Assembly (NCBI GenBank): GCA_015295835.1
Contig: DVEG01000010.1
Location: 1-64,000, forward strand
Length of the DNA: 64,000 bases
Direction of reading: 5' to 3'
Source: Oscillatoriaceae cyanobacterium M7585_C2015_266
GTDB lineage: Bacteria > Cyanobacteriota > Cyanobacteriia > Cyanobacteriales > Oscillatoriaceae
Part shown: piece after piece, positions 1 through 8,905 of the stretch
Numbering within the stretch: position 1 is the stretch's first letter
Layout of the letters: the number at the start of each line of letters is the position of its first letter
Position numbers and translations under genes: made by a program
The notes under the pieces: generated by a model
What the model was told of the DNA's origin: nothing
The model's database searches: none
The model's input: the letters and a program-made list of their open reading frames with translations, nothing else

Positions 1-1
1 G

Positions 2-145
2 GCAGAAGACCCTGAGTTTGAAACCTTCTACACCAAGAATATTCTCTTGAACGAAGGGATTCGCGCTTGGATGGCGCCAGCGGACCAACCCCACGAACAT
101 TTCAATTTCCCCGAGGAAGTTCTGCCTCGCGGTAATGCTCTGTAG
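2..145 (+). CDS. psbD: Photosystem II D2 protein, C-terminal end (partial)
   Basis: The last 47 codons of the photosystem II reaction-centre D2 protein; the 5' part lies outside the window. The frame from base 2 reads [19 protein letters not shown], then [10 protein letters not shown], and ends [11 protein letters not shown] before TAG, which is the conserved D2 C-terminus. D2 pairs with D1 in the thylakoid membrane and carries the QA quinone and the non-haem iron. It is followed on the same strand by psbC. In most cyanobacteria psbC starts inside the psbD end; here a 98-base spacer separates them. Identity is near certain; it cannot be told which psbD copy of the genome this is, although the psbC neighbour suggests the psbDC operon copy. 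Confidence 0.95.
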   Translation, partial: AEDPEFETFYTKNILLNEGIRAWMAPADQPHEHFNFPEEVLPRGNAL

Positions 146-156
146 TATTTTGTTTC

Positions 157-188
157 TTGTCCTTTGTCTTTGAAAAGACAAGGGACAA
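157..188. repeat. Imperfect inverted repeat between psbD and psbC
   Basis: Arms TTGTCCTTTGTCTT (157-170) and AAGACAAGGGACAA (175-188) pair over 14 bp with one G-U-type mismatch around a TGAA loop. No T-run follows, so it is not a classical terminator. It lies in the psbD-psbC spacer and may be an inserted short palindromic element or an mRNA processing/stability hairpin in the dicistronic transcript; the function is inference. Confidence 0.7.
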
Positions 189-243
189 ACAGCAAATATT
201 TTTGAAAATCACCAATTCTAGATAGCCAAAGAGGTTCTATCCC

Positions 244-1629
244 GTGCAAACGACCTATAACACTGCAATGGCTGTGGGCGGTCGCGACCAGGATTCTACC
301 GGGTTTGCCTGGTGGGCTGGTAACGCTCGCTTGATCAACCTCTCCGGTAAACTGCTAGGCGCTCACGTCGCCCATGCTGGGCTGATCGTTATGTGGACTG
401 GAGCGATGACCTTGTTTGAGGTCGCTCACTTCGTCCCCGAAAAGCCTATGTATGAGCAAGGCTTAATCTTGTTGCCTCACCTCGCTACCTTGGGCTGGGG
501 TGTCGGTCCTGGCGGTGAAGTCGTGGACACCTTCCCCTATTTCGTGGTGGGGGTTCTGCACCTGATTTCATCAGCAGTACTCGGTTTGGGCGGTATTTAT
601 CACGCCGTTCGTGGTCCAGAAACTCTCGAAGAATATTCCAGCTTCTTCGGGTATGACTGGAAAGACAAAAACCAAATGACTAACATCCTCGGCTACCACC
701 TGATTATCTTGGGATTGGGTGCCTTGCTGTTGGTCTTCAAAGCCATGTTCTTTGGCGGTGTCTACGATACCTGGGCTCCCGGTGGCGGTGATGTGCGGGT
801 GATTACAAACCCCACTCTTAACCCCGCTGTTATTTTCGGCTACCTGCTGAAGTCTCCCTTCGGCGGCGATGGCTGGATCGTCAGCGTTAATAATATGGAA
901 GATGTGATCGGCGGGCACATCTGGGTCGGTATCATCTGCATCGCCGGCGGGATCTGGCACATCCTCACTAAGCCTTTCGGTTGGGCTCGTCGCGCTTTTA
1001 TCTGGTCTGGGGAAGCTTACCTTTCCTACAGCTTGGGCGCTCTTTCGATGATGGGCTTTATTGCCTCTTGCTTCGTCTGGTTTAACAATACTGTCTACCC
1101 CAGCGAATTCTACGGTCCAACCGGTTCGGAAGCTTCTCAAGCTCAAGCTCTGACTTTCTTGATCCGCGACCAACGCCTGGGTGCTAATGTTGCTTCTGCT
1201 CAAGGTCCTACTGGTCTTGGTAAATACCTGATGCGCTCTCCAACTGGCGAAATTATCTTCGGCGGTGAAACGATGCGCTTCTGGGATTTTCGCGGTCCTT
1301 GGTTGGAGCCTCTGCGTGGTCCTAATGGTCTTGACTTGAATAAGATCAAGAATGATATTCAGCCCTGGCAAGCTCGCCGCGCGGCTGAGTACATGACTCA
1401 CGCTCCTCTGGGTTCTCTAAACTCGGTGGGTGGTGTTATCACTGATGTGAATTCTTTCAACTACGTTTCGCCTCGTGCTTGGTTGGCGACTTCTCACTTT
1501 GTGCTGGCTTTCTTCTTCTTGGTAGGTCACCTCTGGCATGCGGGTCGCGCTCGCGCTGCCGCTGCTGGTTTTGAAAAGGGTATCGATCGCGAAAATGAGC
1601 CAGTACTGTCTATGAAACCGCTTGACTAA
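244..1629 (+). CDS. psbC: Photosystem II CP43 chlorophyll-binding protein
   Basis: Core antenna of photosystem II: six transmembrane helices carrying chlorophyll a plus a large lumenal loop that contributes ligands to the Mn4CaO5 cluster. The 461-aa product has the usual CP43 length and is conserved throughout: [20 protein letters not shown] near the start, the lumenal [14 protein letters not shown] whose Glu and Arg are the known cluster-side residues, and the terminal [19 protein letters not shown]. The start is GTG at 244, the usual codon for psbC; the first ten residues differ from those of strains whose psbC overlaps psbD. It is probably cotranscribed with psbD and ends in a strong intrinsic terminator at 1658-1688. 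There is no sign of damage. Confidence 0.97.
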   Translation: MQTTYNTAMAVGGRDQDSTGFAWWAGNARLINLSGKLLGAHVAHAGLIVMWTGAMTLFEVAHFVPEKPMYEQGLILLPHLATLGWGVGPGGEVVDTFPYFVVGVLHLISSAVLGLGGIYHAVRGPETLEEYSSFFGYDWKDKNQMTNILGYHLIILGLGALLLVFKAMFFGGVYDTWAPGGGDVRVITNPTLNPAVIFGYLLKSPFGGDGWIVSVNNMEDVIGGHIWVGIICIAGGIWHILTKPFGWARRAFIWSGEAYLSYSLGALSMMGFIASCFVWFNNTVYPSEFYGPTGSEASQAQALTFLIRDQRLGANVASAQGPTGLGKYLMRSPTGEIIFGGETMRFWDFRGPWLEPLRGPNGLDLNKIKNDIQPWQARRAAEYMTHAPLGSLNSVGGVITDVNSFNYVSPRAWLATSHFVLAFFFLVGHLWHAGRARAAAAGFEKGIDRENEPVLSMKPLD

Positions 1630-1657
1630 TAAAGCGCTCTTCTGCATTGCAAATACT

Positions 1658-1688
1658 GCTCCTGCTTTTAGCAGGGGCTTTTTTTTCC
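1658..1688 (+). terminator. Rho-independent terminator of psbDC
   Basis: An 8-bp GC-rich stem GCTCCTGC/GCAGGGGC (one wobble) with loop TTTTA is followed at once by a run of eight T. It lies 29 bases after the psbC stop codon. Confidence 0.9.
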
Positions 1689-1812
1689 TATGTTGCTGTT
1701 TCTGGCTGCTTTTTTGCGAGCGCAAAAATTGATCTATCTGTTATACTATAGGAAATATATTTTTTCCAGTGCAAATACCTTTCAGGGCTTAAAACAAAAA
1801 AAACAACAAACT

Positions 1813-1998
1813 ATGCCTGATTCTAATTTCTCCGATGAATTAATGTGGACTCCTGAAGCCAAAATGAAATTTAAAAATATCCCGTATTTTGTCAGGGCTA
1901 AAGCTCGCCAGCGTATCGAGCATCTGGCTCGCGCAGCCGATTCGGAAGTCGTGACGGCTGAGATTGTAGAAAGAGCAAGATGGGAGTTTGGGCAATAA
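1813..1998 (+). CDS. Small PCP_red-domain protein (61 aa)
   Basis: A 61-residue protein starting [17 protein letters not shown] and ending [12 protein letters not shown]. The pattern W-x-P-E-A, V-R-x-x-A-R-x-x-I-E, then a TAEIVERAR helix is the short domain otherwise found at the C-terminus of light-independent protochlorophyllide reductase subunit B (PCP_red, PF08369). Stand-alone copies are common in cyanobacteria and their role is unknown. The ATG at 1813 was preferred to the in-frame start at 1690 because the upstream residues are low-complexity and overlap the AT-rich leader. It follows the psbC terminator, so it has its own promoter or depends on read-through. Confidence 0.75.
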   Translation: MPDSNFSDELMWTPEAKMKFKNIPYFVRAKARQRIEHLARAADSEVVTAEIVERARWEFGQ

Positions 1999-2014
1999 TT
2001 TCTCGGATATTTTA

Positions 2015-3694
2015 TTATTCCGCTGAACTATTACGGTAAATCGGTAGCAGTACATTGAAGGTAGAACCCTCGCCAAGTTTGCTGTGAACAGATATCGAAC
2101 CGCCACAACGTAATAGCAACTGCTGCACAATCGATAAACCCAAACCTGCACCGCCGGGATCTTCTTCGAGACTGTGGCGCACCCGGTAAAAGCGATCGAA
2201 GATTTTAGGAATTTCACTAGCAGGTATACCAATGCCAGTGTCACGAAATTCTAATTGCACGTAATCGCCTTGTTGTTTGCCCCGCACCCAAACTTGCCCG
2301 CCGCTTTTAGTGAATTTGATGCTGTTGTGCAGCAGGTTGATAACTATTTGCTTGAGCCAAGGGCGGAGACAGGCAACCGGAGGCAAGTTGTCTGGCAGTG
2401 TGTAAGCAAGTATGATCCCTTTTTCCTGGGCGAGGGGTTGATAGGTGCTGACGACTCCGGGCACAATATCGGCAAGGTGCAGCGACTGTAGGGGAGCACT
2501 CTCGCCAACGCTATCTAAGCGCACTAAATCAAGCATGCCGTTAATTAGAGAGGTTTGTCGCTCGCATTCTGTATTCAGCAAATGCAAGTAGCGCTCCCGT
2601 TGTGCTGCTTTCAAATTCTGAGAACCCAAAAGGCTTAAAGCCGTCTTCATATTTGTCAATGGCATTCTGAGCGCCTGCCCTAAATTGCATATAAATTCGT
2701 CTTTCAGATGCAGCGCTTCTACGAGTTTTTCATTTTGTACCTGCAACTTTTCTGCCTCGGCAGCTTTTTTACGATAATGTAAAGCAGTTCGCCATACTTC
2801 CTCTTGCTGTTGAATTTGTTTTGCCCACAGCAAGCCTGCCCAGTGCATAGTATCCTTTGCCGAGGAAGCATCGGAAGTTAGGTAGCGGGTAAATAGATAA
2901 TCCCAATTTGCTAACAATTCCTCAGTCGCTACTGGCAATAACTCTAAGGTTTCTAAATCGCTTCCTTTAACTATTTCGTTTGATTTGTTGCCGCTTGCAA
3001 GACTAAAAGCTAGCGCCTTTTTTAACCCCTCTAATACCCAAGCGATTGTTGGCTTATCAACTAAACACAGGGCTAAAAGCGGATGTAGGCGCTCCCCTCC
3101 TACCTCCATTTCTACAGGTATCCGTACTGAGCGAGGGCGGTGAGCTATTATTGCACAGCAAAGGTTTTGTGAGAGCACCAGTAAAAAATATTCTTGTCTT
3201 AAAAATTCCTTAGCCCCCAACCCAAAACCAAATATCGGTGAAACTCTTTCCTGCTGATTGCTTTCTCTTTCCCGAAAATTCCTAAGGGATTCTCTTTCAT
3301 AGTAGGCAGACTGGTTATGCTTTCCCTGGTTTTTGCGCTCTCTTGACAGTTGCAAAGCAGAAGAAATAGGCTTTTCAAGTGGCAGCGATTCCTTTTCCAG
3401 CTCTGAGACTTCCTGATTGCTCTCACTCTCTGCGTCAGCACTAGCTGGTAGACAGACGTAGATTCCCTCATTTTTGCCAAGCTGGCGGTAGCGCTGAATA
3501 CAGTCTTGCCATGCCATCGAGTGTGGTAATTTCAACAACAAGGTGGCTGGCAAATTTTGCTCTGTTAGCAGCTCGAGGGCAGACTTTACCATTGATTTAA
3601 ATGTGGGCAAACTCACCTGTAGCGGCACGGGTGGCTGCAAGGAGCTAATAGCCAGCTCGTAAAGGGATACTTCTTCAGCCGAGGGGGGGTTCAT
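2015..3694 (-). CDS. DICT-domain histidine-kinase-like sensor lacking the phospho-acceptor His
   Basis: A 559-aa soluble protein. Residues 1-90 (SLYELAISSL, then LPATLLLKLP) resemble the DICT sensory domain of cyanobacterial kinases; residues 90-310 form a variable sensor region. A coiled linker leads into a HisKA-like helix around 330-400 and a HATPase domain around 430-555. The ATPase boxes are intact: N box INLLHNSIKFT, G1 DTGIGIP, F box KIFDRFYRV, G2 GGAGLGLSI. In the H box the sequence is LGQALRMPLTN, where kinases normally have SHELRTPLTN; the codon at 2675-2677 is CAG on the coding strand, so residue 340 is Gln instead of His. It may be a pseudokinase or work with a partner. No response regulator is adjacent. 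Confidence 0.8.
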   Translation of the reverse strand: MNPPSAEEVSLYELAISSLQPPVPLQVSLPTFKSMVKSALELLTEQNLPATLLLKLPHSMAWQDCIQRYRQLGKNEGIYVCLPASADAESESNQEVSELEKESLPLEKPISSALQLSRERKNQGKHNQSAYYERESLRNFRERESNQQERVSPIFGFGLGAKEFLRQEYFLLVLSQNLCCAIIAHRPRSVRIPVEMEVGGERLHPLLALCLVDKPTIAWVLEGLKKALAFSLASGNKSNEIVKGSDLETLELLPVATEELLANWDYLFTRYLTSDASSAKDTMHWAGLLWAKQIQQQEEVWRTALHYRKKAAEAEKLQVQNEKLVEALHLKDEFICNLGQALRMPLTNMKTALSLLGSQNLKAAQRERYLHLLNTECERQTSLINGMLDLVRLDSVGESAPLQSLHLADIVPGVVSTYQPLAQEKGIILAYTLPDNLPPVACLRPWLKQIVINLLHNSIKFTKSGGQVWVRGKQQGDYVQLEFRDTGIGIPASEIPKIFDRFYRVRHSLEEDPGGAGLGLSIVQQLLLRCGGSISVHSKLGEGSTFNVLLPIYRNSSAE

Positions 3695-3815
3695 GGGAAG
3701 CCAAATTGGAAAAAATGCTGCAATATTATTGGAAATCTAGCACAGCTTATATGCTCCTATTTTTAGGGCGGTACCGTCGCTGGTACTGCCCTAAGAGTTT
3801 TACCAGACTGTCTCG

Positions 3816-5321
3816 TTAAGCAACTGCTGAGTAACGGGCTTTTAAAGCTTCCCTGGCTTGTTCGCGATCGTCAAAGTGAATTTTTTCAGTGCCTAGAATT
3901 TGGTAGTTTTCGTGCCCTTTGCCGGCAATCAGTACGCCGTCTCCGGGTTGTGCTTGCAAGATAGCGGTGCGAATCGCTAAGGCGCGCTCGGCAATTACTA
4001 CTGGCTGCACTGTTTTTGGAATGCCTGCCAAAATATCTTGCAAAATTCTTTCAGGAGCTTCTGTGCGGGGATTGTCGGAAGTAACGACGACTTTGTCTGC
4101 TAAATCGGCGGCAATTTTGCCCATTTGAGGGCGCTTGCTGCGATCGCGATCGCCCCCGCACCCAAACACGCAAATCATCTTACCACGAATAAAAGGTCGC
4201 GATGCCCTCAGCAAATTCTCTAAACTGTCTGGCGTGTGGGCATAATCCACAATCACCGTTATATCCTGATTTGGCTGTATTTGCACCCGCTCCATCCGCC
4301 CAGGCACTCCCGGAAATGCCGGTAAAATCTCCACAATTTTCGCCAAATCCACCCCCAAATGCAGCCCAGCCCCTACCGCTGCTAGCATGTTCGATAAATT
4401 AAATTTGCCAACTAAGGGCAGCTCAAACGCCATTTCCCCTGTTGGCGTGTGCAAGACTCCCTTGACGCCAGTCGGCTGATAAATTATTTCACTTGCCCAC
4501 AAGTCGGCATTTGTTTCGCTTGTGCTGTATGTCCATACTTTTTCCGGCGGCAACTGAGAAATCAACCGCTTACCATAGGGATCATCTAAATTAATCACAG
4601 CCCGCCCCTTAAGATACTCTGGTGTAAAGAGCAAAGCCTTTGCTGCGAAGTAATCCTCCATGTCGCGGTGATAATCAAGGTGATCCTGTGTTAGATTAGT
4701 AAACACCGCTACTTCAAAGGGACAGCCGATTACCCTTCCCTGGGCTAGCGAGTGGGAGCTGACTTCCATTACGCAGATTTGGCAGTCGGCGGCTACTGCT
4801 CCGGCAAGTTGTTGTTGTAACTCTAAGGCAAAGGGAGTGGTGTGAATTGCAGTCTGCACGAACCCTGGCCAACGGGCATATAAAGTGCCGAATAGGGCTG
4901 TCCGCTGCTCGACTTTGTTGAGTATAAATTCAATTAAATGAGTGGTGGTGGTTTTGCCGTTGGTGCCGGTTACTCCTACCATCTTCATTTTTTCTGCCGG
5001 TTTGCCGTAAAAGCTGGCAGCAGCAAGGGCACAAGCTTCCTTTATGTTGGCAACGGGAATAACTATGGCACCCGGCTTGATTGGTTGTTTGTCGGCAGCT
5101 TGGGGGGAAACAAGAGCAGCAACTGCCCCGGCAGCGAGTGCGGAAGGCCAAAAATCGCCCCCATCTACCCTGGTGCCTGGAATGCCGATGAACAGATCCC
5201 CGGGCTTGCAGGCATGAGAATTGGTTGACAGCCCGGTTATTTCGATCTCAAGATCTGATTCAGCTGGCGAGCGCAATATGTCGGGAATAGCTGCCAGTAT
5301 CTCGCGCAATTTCATATTCAA
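3816..5321 (-). CDS. murE: UDP-MurNAc-tripeptide synthetase (meso-DAP-adding)
   Basis: Cytoplasmic peptidoglycan precursor enzyme that adds meso-diaminopimelate to UDP-MurNAc-L-Ala-D-Glu using ATP. The 501-aa length is normal. Residues 1-105 form the N-terminal Mur domain, 116-126 the P-loop GVTGTNGKTTT, and the C-terminal domain holds CGGDRDRSKRP and, near residue 417, DNPR, the motif that selects DAP over lysine. Two nearby Met codons (positions 1 and 3) could both start the protein. The gene lies upstream of, and on the same strand as, the DICT-domain gene, and 28 bases downstream of a small redox-protein gene, so it may share a transcript with the latter. Confidence 0.96.
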   Translation of the reverse strand: MNMKLREILAAIPDILRSPAESDLEIEITGLSTNSHACKPGDLFIGIPGTRVDGGDFWPSALAAGAVAALVSPQAADKQPIKPGAIVIPVANIKEACALAAASFYGKPAEKMKMVGVTGTNGKTTTTHLIEFILNKVEQRTALFGTLYARWPGFVQTAIHTTPFALELQQQLAGAVAADCQICVMEVSSHSLAQGRVIGCPFEVAVFTNLTQDHLDYHRDMEDYFAAKALLFTPEYLKGRAVINLDDPYGKRLISQLPPEKVWTYSTSETNADLWASEIIYQPTGVKGVLHTPTGEMAFELPLVGKFNLSNMLAAVGAGLHLGVDLAKIVEILPAFPGVPGRMERVQIQPNQDITVIVDYAHTPDSLENLLRASRPFIRGKMICVFGCGGDRDRSKRPQMGKIAADLADKVVVTSDNPRTEAPERILQDILAGIPKTVQPVVIAERALAIRTAILQAQPGDGVLIAGKGHENYQILGTEKIHFDDREQAREALKARYSAVA

Positions 5322-5349
5322 TAACCCTCACACTCGCATTATATGTCGC

Positions 5350-5637
5350 CTACTCTTTACCACAGATCGGGAAAAATTTTTGTAACATTTGCTTCACGTT
5401 CTCTACGGAAGCCCGCGGCGAGGGGCGGGGTAGAAGCTCTTCTCTGATTTCACCGTCTGGGCAGACTATTTCTTTTGTTATTACCGGGATTTCGTACTGA
5501 TAGGCAGTAAACCAGTCTTCCCTTGTGGTGATGTCGCGCACCTCTATCTCTAATTTGAAGTCGCTTATTTGTTTTAATTTTTCTAACAGCCTTTCACACA
5601 AATGGCAACCAGGCTTGCTGTATAAAATTAACCGCAT
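5350..5637 (-). CDS. Glutaredoxin-family (DUF836-like) thiol protein
   Basis: A 95-aa single-domain protein with the thioredoxin-fold opening LILYSKPGCHLCERLLEKL; the Cys11-x-x-Cys14 pair is the expected redox site. VRDITTREDWFTAYQYEIPV holds the strand and cis-proline (P in EIPV) of the fold. The family (glutaredoxin-like, DUF836) is widespread and its substrates are unknown; a thiol-disulfide role is inferred from the motif. It lies between panE and murE on the same strand, with short gaps (35 and 28 bases), suggesting cotranscription. Confidence 0.85.
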   Translation of the reverse strand: MRLILYSKPGCHLCERLLEKLKQISDFKLEIEVRDITTREDWFTAYQYEIPVITKEIVCPDGEIREELLPRPSPRASVENVKQMLQKFFPICGKE

Positions 5638-5672
5638 TTTATTTCTCTTTTCCCCGTTTCTTAGCTTAATGC

Positions 5673-6638
5673 TTAAGAAATTTTGAGCTGATTTTCCTGC
5701 TTACGACGATTTTGAGCATCTAGAAATTTCAACTGATGGTAGAGCATGGCAATTTGCGGCAATTGGATGCCCGCTTGTTGGGCTAGACGCAGAGTATTGC
5801 CGAAGATTGCCTCGACTTCCAGAGGGCGCCCTTCATCGAAATCAATCTTCATACTGGTTCGGTAAGGTTTCATTTTTACTGTGTCGTCTAGCATCTTTTG
5901 AATGAAACTATCTGGAATGTAGCGCTCGCAAGCTGCCGCCCCCGCTACCACCTCCCGCATTAACTTTTCTACTAAAAGGCGGGTGTGGGCATCTGCCATC
6001 AGTTCGTCGGTTCTGGCGTTTAAAACAACGGAAAGTCCATTATAGGGAATATTCCACACAAGTTTTTTCCACCTTGCCAGCATCAAATCTTCCGCAAGTT
6101 GTATGGGAGTACCTCCCTTTTCAAAATCAGCGCCTATCTGGTGCATCCGCTCAGTGATACCGCAGGGGCGGTAATTGGGTGCATATTCTCCTAGGCTAAT
6201 AGCTCCGTAATCCAAATGACGGATATGACCAAAGCCAATTTTATTGGCACAGACGAAGCATAACCCTCCCATAACCCTATCTGCTCCGACTATTTGGGCC
6301 ACTTCTTCTTCGATGCCTATGCCGTTTTGCAGCACGAGCACAATGCCGTTGTCTTTAAGTAGCTGCTTTAACTGCGGCAGTAGAGCAGGATTTTGGGTAC
6401 TTTTGATGGCAAGTACCGCAACATCGCATTTGGGCATTTCGCTGATATTTTTGTAGGCATTTACCTGTGGTAGAATGATGTCGCCTTCTATAGATTCGAC
6501 GATTAAGCCGTGCTGGCTTACGTATTCGTAATCGCTCCGCAGTAGGAAATGGACATCTATACCGGCTTTTTGTAGACGGGCACCATATAATCCGCCTATC
6601 GCGCCGGTGCCTATGATTGCATAGTTGCGCTCGTGCAT
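5673..6638 (-). CDS. panE: 2-dehydropantoate 2-reductase
   Basis: NADPH-dependent reductase that makes pantoate for pantothenate and coenzyme A synthesis (ApbA/PanE family). The Rossmann glycine motif IGTGAIGGLYGARL is at residues 7-20; the C-terminal ApbA_C domain carries W-K-K-L-V-W-N and a YRTSMKIDFDEGRPLEVEAI segment typical of the active site. I chose ATG at 6638 (MHERNYAII, 321 aa), which puts the glycine motif at the usual distance from the N-terminus; an in-frame GTG at 6674 would add 12 unrelated residues. ApbA/PanE paralogs act on other 2-oxo acids, so the exact substrate is less certain than the family. Confidence 0.88.
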   Translation of the reverse strand: MHERNYAIIGTGAIGGLYGARLQKAGIDVHFLLRSDYEYVSQHGLIVESIEGDIILPQVNAYKNISEMPKCDVAVLAIKSTQNPALLPQLKQLLKDNGIVLVLQNGIGIEEEVAQIVGADRVMGGLCFVCANKIGFGHIRHLDYGAISLGEYAPNYRPCGITERMHQIGADFEKGGTPIQLAEDLMLARWKKLVWNIPYNGLSVVLNARTDELMADAHTRLLVEKLMREVVAGAAACERYIPDSFIQKMLDDTVKMKPYRTSMKIDFDEGRPLEVEAIFGNTLRLAQQAGIQLPQIAMLYHQLKFLDAQNRRKQENQLKIS

Positions 6639-7012
6639 GGTTTCAGAAATATTTTTGTTTCTGAATTGTCTCACTAAATAGGGAAAATGGGTTCAGGGGT
6701 AAGTGGGGAAGGATAAACCAAAAATATACAAAAAATTATTTTATTTTCTAATGAAGCCCCCATAAATAGTAATACTAAAAAAGTTGATAAACAAAAAATA
6801 TATAAATTAATATTCTTCAACAAATTTTAATGTATTTTTTGCTACCGTTTTAGGGATGAAAATTTTAATAAAAAATTTATAATTGAGGGAAAATAAGAAG
6901 AAGATGAGCATCCAAGTAGGGAAAGCGATCGCTCCATTAAAACGACTATTGATAGGGAAGAAAATATGTGATAATAACTCATTGATACAAATAAAAAACT
7001 TAAAAATATACT
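6639..7012. other. AT-rich divergent promoter region, panE/carA
   Basis: About 370 bases between the divergent panE and carA genes, very AT-rich from 6720 to 7010, with a single HIP1 octamer near 6929. No convincing sigma-70 promoter pair, NtcA box or riboswitch was seen. A reading frame that starts at about 6883 and runs into carA looks like chance. Confidence 0.5.
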
Positions 7013-8188
7013 ATGCCCCTGACTGCAGCTCAACCAGCTATTCTCGTTCTCATAGACGGAACTGTTTATCGCGGATGGTCATTTGGAGCAACCGGCACCA
7101 CCGTTGGCGAGGTGGTGTTCAATACCGGCATGACTGGCTATCAAGAAGTTTTGACCGATCCCAGCTACTGTGGTCAAATCGTCACATTTACCTATCCGGA
7201 GTTAGGTAATACGGGAGTCAATCCCGAAGATGAAGAATCAGCCCGCCCACAAGTAAAAGGAGTGATCGCCCGCAACATCTGCAAGCGCCCCAGCAACTGG
7301 CGTGCTACCCAATCTCTAGAAGACTACCTCAAACAGCATAAAATAGTTGGAATCTACGGCGTAGATACCCGTGCCCTGACGCGCAGGATTCGCTGCGTAG
7401 GTGCGATGAACGGTGGCATCTCTACCGAAATTCTCGAGCCCTTGGAGTTGCTAGCGTTAGTGCAGCAAGCTCCCAGCATGGTGGGACTTAATCTAGTACC
7501 AGAAGTATCTACAAAAGAAATCTATGAGTGGAGCGATACCACAAACAATGTTTGGGAATTCAGCGACACTGCCAGGCGAGGGAGGGAAGAAAAGTTAACC
7601 GTCGTCGCCATTGATTTTGGCATTAAGCGCAACATCCTACGACGATTAGCCAGTTACGGTTGTCGCATCATAGTAGTTCCCGCTGATACTCCTGTAGAAG
7701 AAATTCTTAAATACAATCCAGATGGGATATTTCTTTCCAACGGACCAGGGGACCCCAGCGCAGTTCGAGAAGGCATAGAGACGGCAAAAGCGCTTTTGAA
7801 AACCGAAAAACCGCTATTCGGGATCTGTTTGGGGCACCAAATTTTAGGGCTTGCCCTTGGTGCGGAAACCTTTAAACTTAAATTTGGTCATCGGGGATTA
7901 AATCAGCCTGCTGGGTTGCGGCAGCGGGTAGAAATTACCAGCCAAAATCATGGATTTGCGATCGCCGCTGACAGCCTGTCGCCGGAAGTGGAAATTACTC
8001 ACCTTAACCTCAATGATCGCACGGTAGCTGGCATACGTCACCGTTGGCTGCCAATATTTTCGGTACAGTATCACCCGGAGGCTAGTCCAGGTCCCCACGA
8101 TGCCGACTATATATTTGAAGAATTTGTCCGCGCCATGCGAGAAGCGCGCCAAAAAAATGCTGCCAAAGCAACAGCGAGCGGGAAATAA
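7013..8188 (+). CDS. carA: Carbamoyl-phosphate synthase small subunit (glutaminase)
   Basis: Releases ammonia from glutamine for CarB, feeding arginine and pyrimidine synthesis. The 391-aa length is typical. The N-terminal CPSase_sm_chain domain contains [19 protein letters not shown]; the class I glutamine amidotransferase domain contains the nucleophile Cys272 in [14 protein letters not shown], followed by NHGFAI and the catalytic His/Glu in [14 protein letters not shown]. Start is ATG at 7013 (MPLTAAQPA). carB is not adjacent, as is common in cyanobacteria. Confidence 0.97.
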   Translation: MPLTAAQPAILVLIDGTVYRGWSFGATGTTVGEVVFNTGMTGYQEVLTDPSYCGQIVTFTYPELGNTGVNPEDEESARPQVKGVIARNICKRPSNWRATQSLEDYLKQHKIVGIYGVDTRALTRRIRCVGAMNGGISTEILEPLELLALVQQAPSMVGLNLVPEVSTKEIYEWSDTTNNVWEFSDTARRGREEKLTVVAIDFGIKRNILRRLASYGCRIIVVPADTPVEEILKYNPDGIFLSNGPGDPSAVREGIETAKALLKTEKPLFGICLGHQILGLALGAETFKLKFGHRGLNQPAGLRQRVEITSQNHGFAIAADSLSPEVEITHLNLNDRTVAGIRHRWLPIFSVQYHPEASPGPHDADYIFEEFVRAMREARQKNAAKATASGK

Positions 8189-8314
8189 AAAAGTGGGGAG
8201 TGAGAATAAACTACATTAGTAAGAGACTCTTCAAACTACAGATAATTCCCCGGACAGTAGACAATAAGTCAGAAAGAGATTATACTTAAGCGTCGATTTG
8301 AGGAAAATCCAGTT

Positions 8315-8328
8315 AGGAGGGAGCTATT
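8315..8328 (+). promoter_or_regulatory. Strong Shine-Dalgarno placed for an ATT start codon
   Basis: AGGAGG (8315-8320) with a 5-base gap to ATT at 8326. The spacing is ideal and no other in-frame start lies nearby, so this site decides the start of the STAS gene. Confidence 0.7.
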
Positions 8329-8694
8329 GCTGAGCCACTAACCCTGACCGTAAGCCTCAGAGGCACGCGCGAAATCAGGGAAAATTACCAGTTATTCCGT
8401 CTCACCGGCTTGTTGGACGCCTTTTCGGAAGCTACCTTTCGGAGGGTACTCAGCAAGTGTATTGAAGAGGGGCCAAAGCATATCGTTATGGATCTCTCGC
8501 AGATAGATTTTGTTGACAGCTCTGGCTTGGGCGCTCTGGTGCAGCTAGTGAAAAAAGCCCAAGGCGAGGGCGGCTCGTTGCAAATTGTAACTAATCCACG
8601 GGTGACTCAAACTGTCAAGCTCGTTCGGTTAGAAAAATTTCTGTCCCTAAAGTCAACAGTCGAGGAGGCTGTGGAAAATATCAAGCCGTCTTGA
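8326..8694 (+). CDS. STAS-domain anti-sigma-factor antagonist, probable AUU start
   Basis: A 122-aa STAS-domain protein of the SpoIIAA/RsbV type, which in partner-switching systems binds a cognate anti-sigma kinase when unphosphorylated. The core IVMDLSQIDFVDSSGLGALV carries the conserved phosphorylatable Ser (65 or 66). The first standard start in frame, TTG at 8410, would remove the first beta-strand. The frame stays open upstream to a TAG at 8314 and reads AEPLTLTVSLRGTREIRENY, which fits the N-terminus of this family. An AGGAGG at 8315-8320 lies five bases before ATT at 8326, so AUU is the best-supported start codon; no ATG, GTG or TTG is available. A sequencing or mutational change of the start is the alternative. 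Confidence 0.8.
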   Translation: MAEPLTLTVSLRGTREIRENYQLFRLTGLLDAFSEATFRRVLSKCIEEGPKHIVMDLSQIDFVDSSGLGALVQLVKKAQGEGGSLQIVTNPRVTQTVKLVRLEKFLSLKSTVEEAVENIKPS

Positions 8695-8711
8695 AAAGTG
8701 TGTAAGGTAAC

Positions 8712-8742
8712 GAGCTATTCAGCGTCTGTTGCTGGATAGCTC
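8712..8742 (+). terminator. Hairpin after the STAS gene
   Basis: GAGCTATTCAGC and GCTGGATAGCTC pair over 12 bp with one wobble around a GTCTGTT loop, 17 bases after the stop codon. The tail ATTTGCATTTG is only moderately T-rich, so termination may be partial. Confidence 0.6.
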
Positions 8743-8905
8743 ATTTGCATTTGAATTGAAACAAGGGAATTCAGGCGCCGCACGGATGTGCCGCTCTTCT
8801 TGGGCAAGCATTATAAATAAAAAGAAGATATAGAAATGCCATATAGTCAAAATCGCCAAAATAATATAAAATAAAACTAGGGAGTAGAATGTCCAATTTT
8901 AGACC

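Noticed and set aside
571-1401. Long minus-strand open frame of 276 codons inside psbC
   Set aside because: It is the antisense shadow of a highly conserved gene and shows no domain or membrane pattern of its own.
6883-7209. Plus-strand frame running into carA out of frame
   Set aside because: The overlap with the conserved carA start and the basic, low-complexity translation indicate chance.
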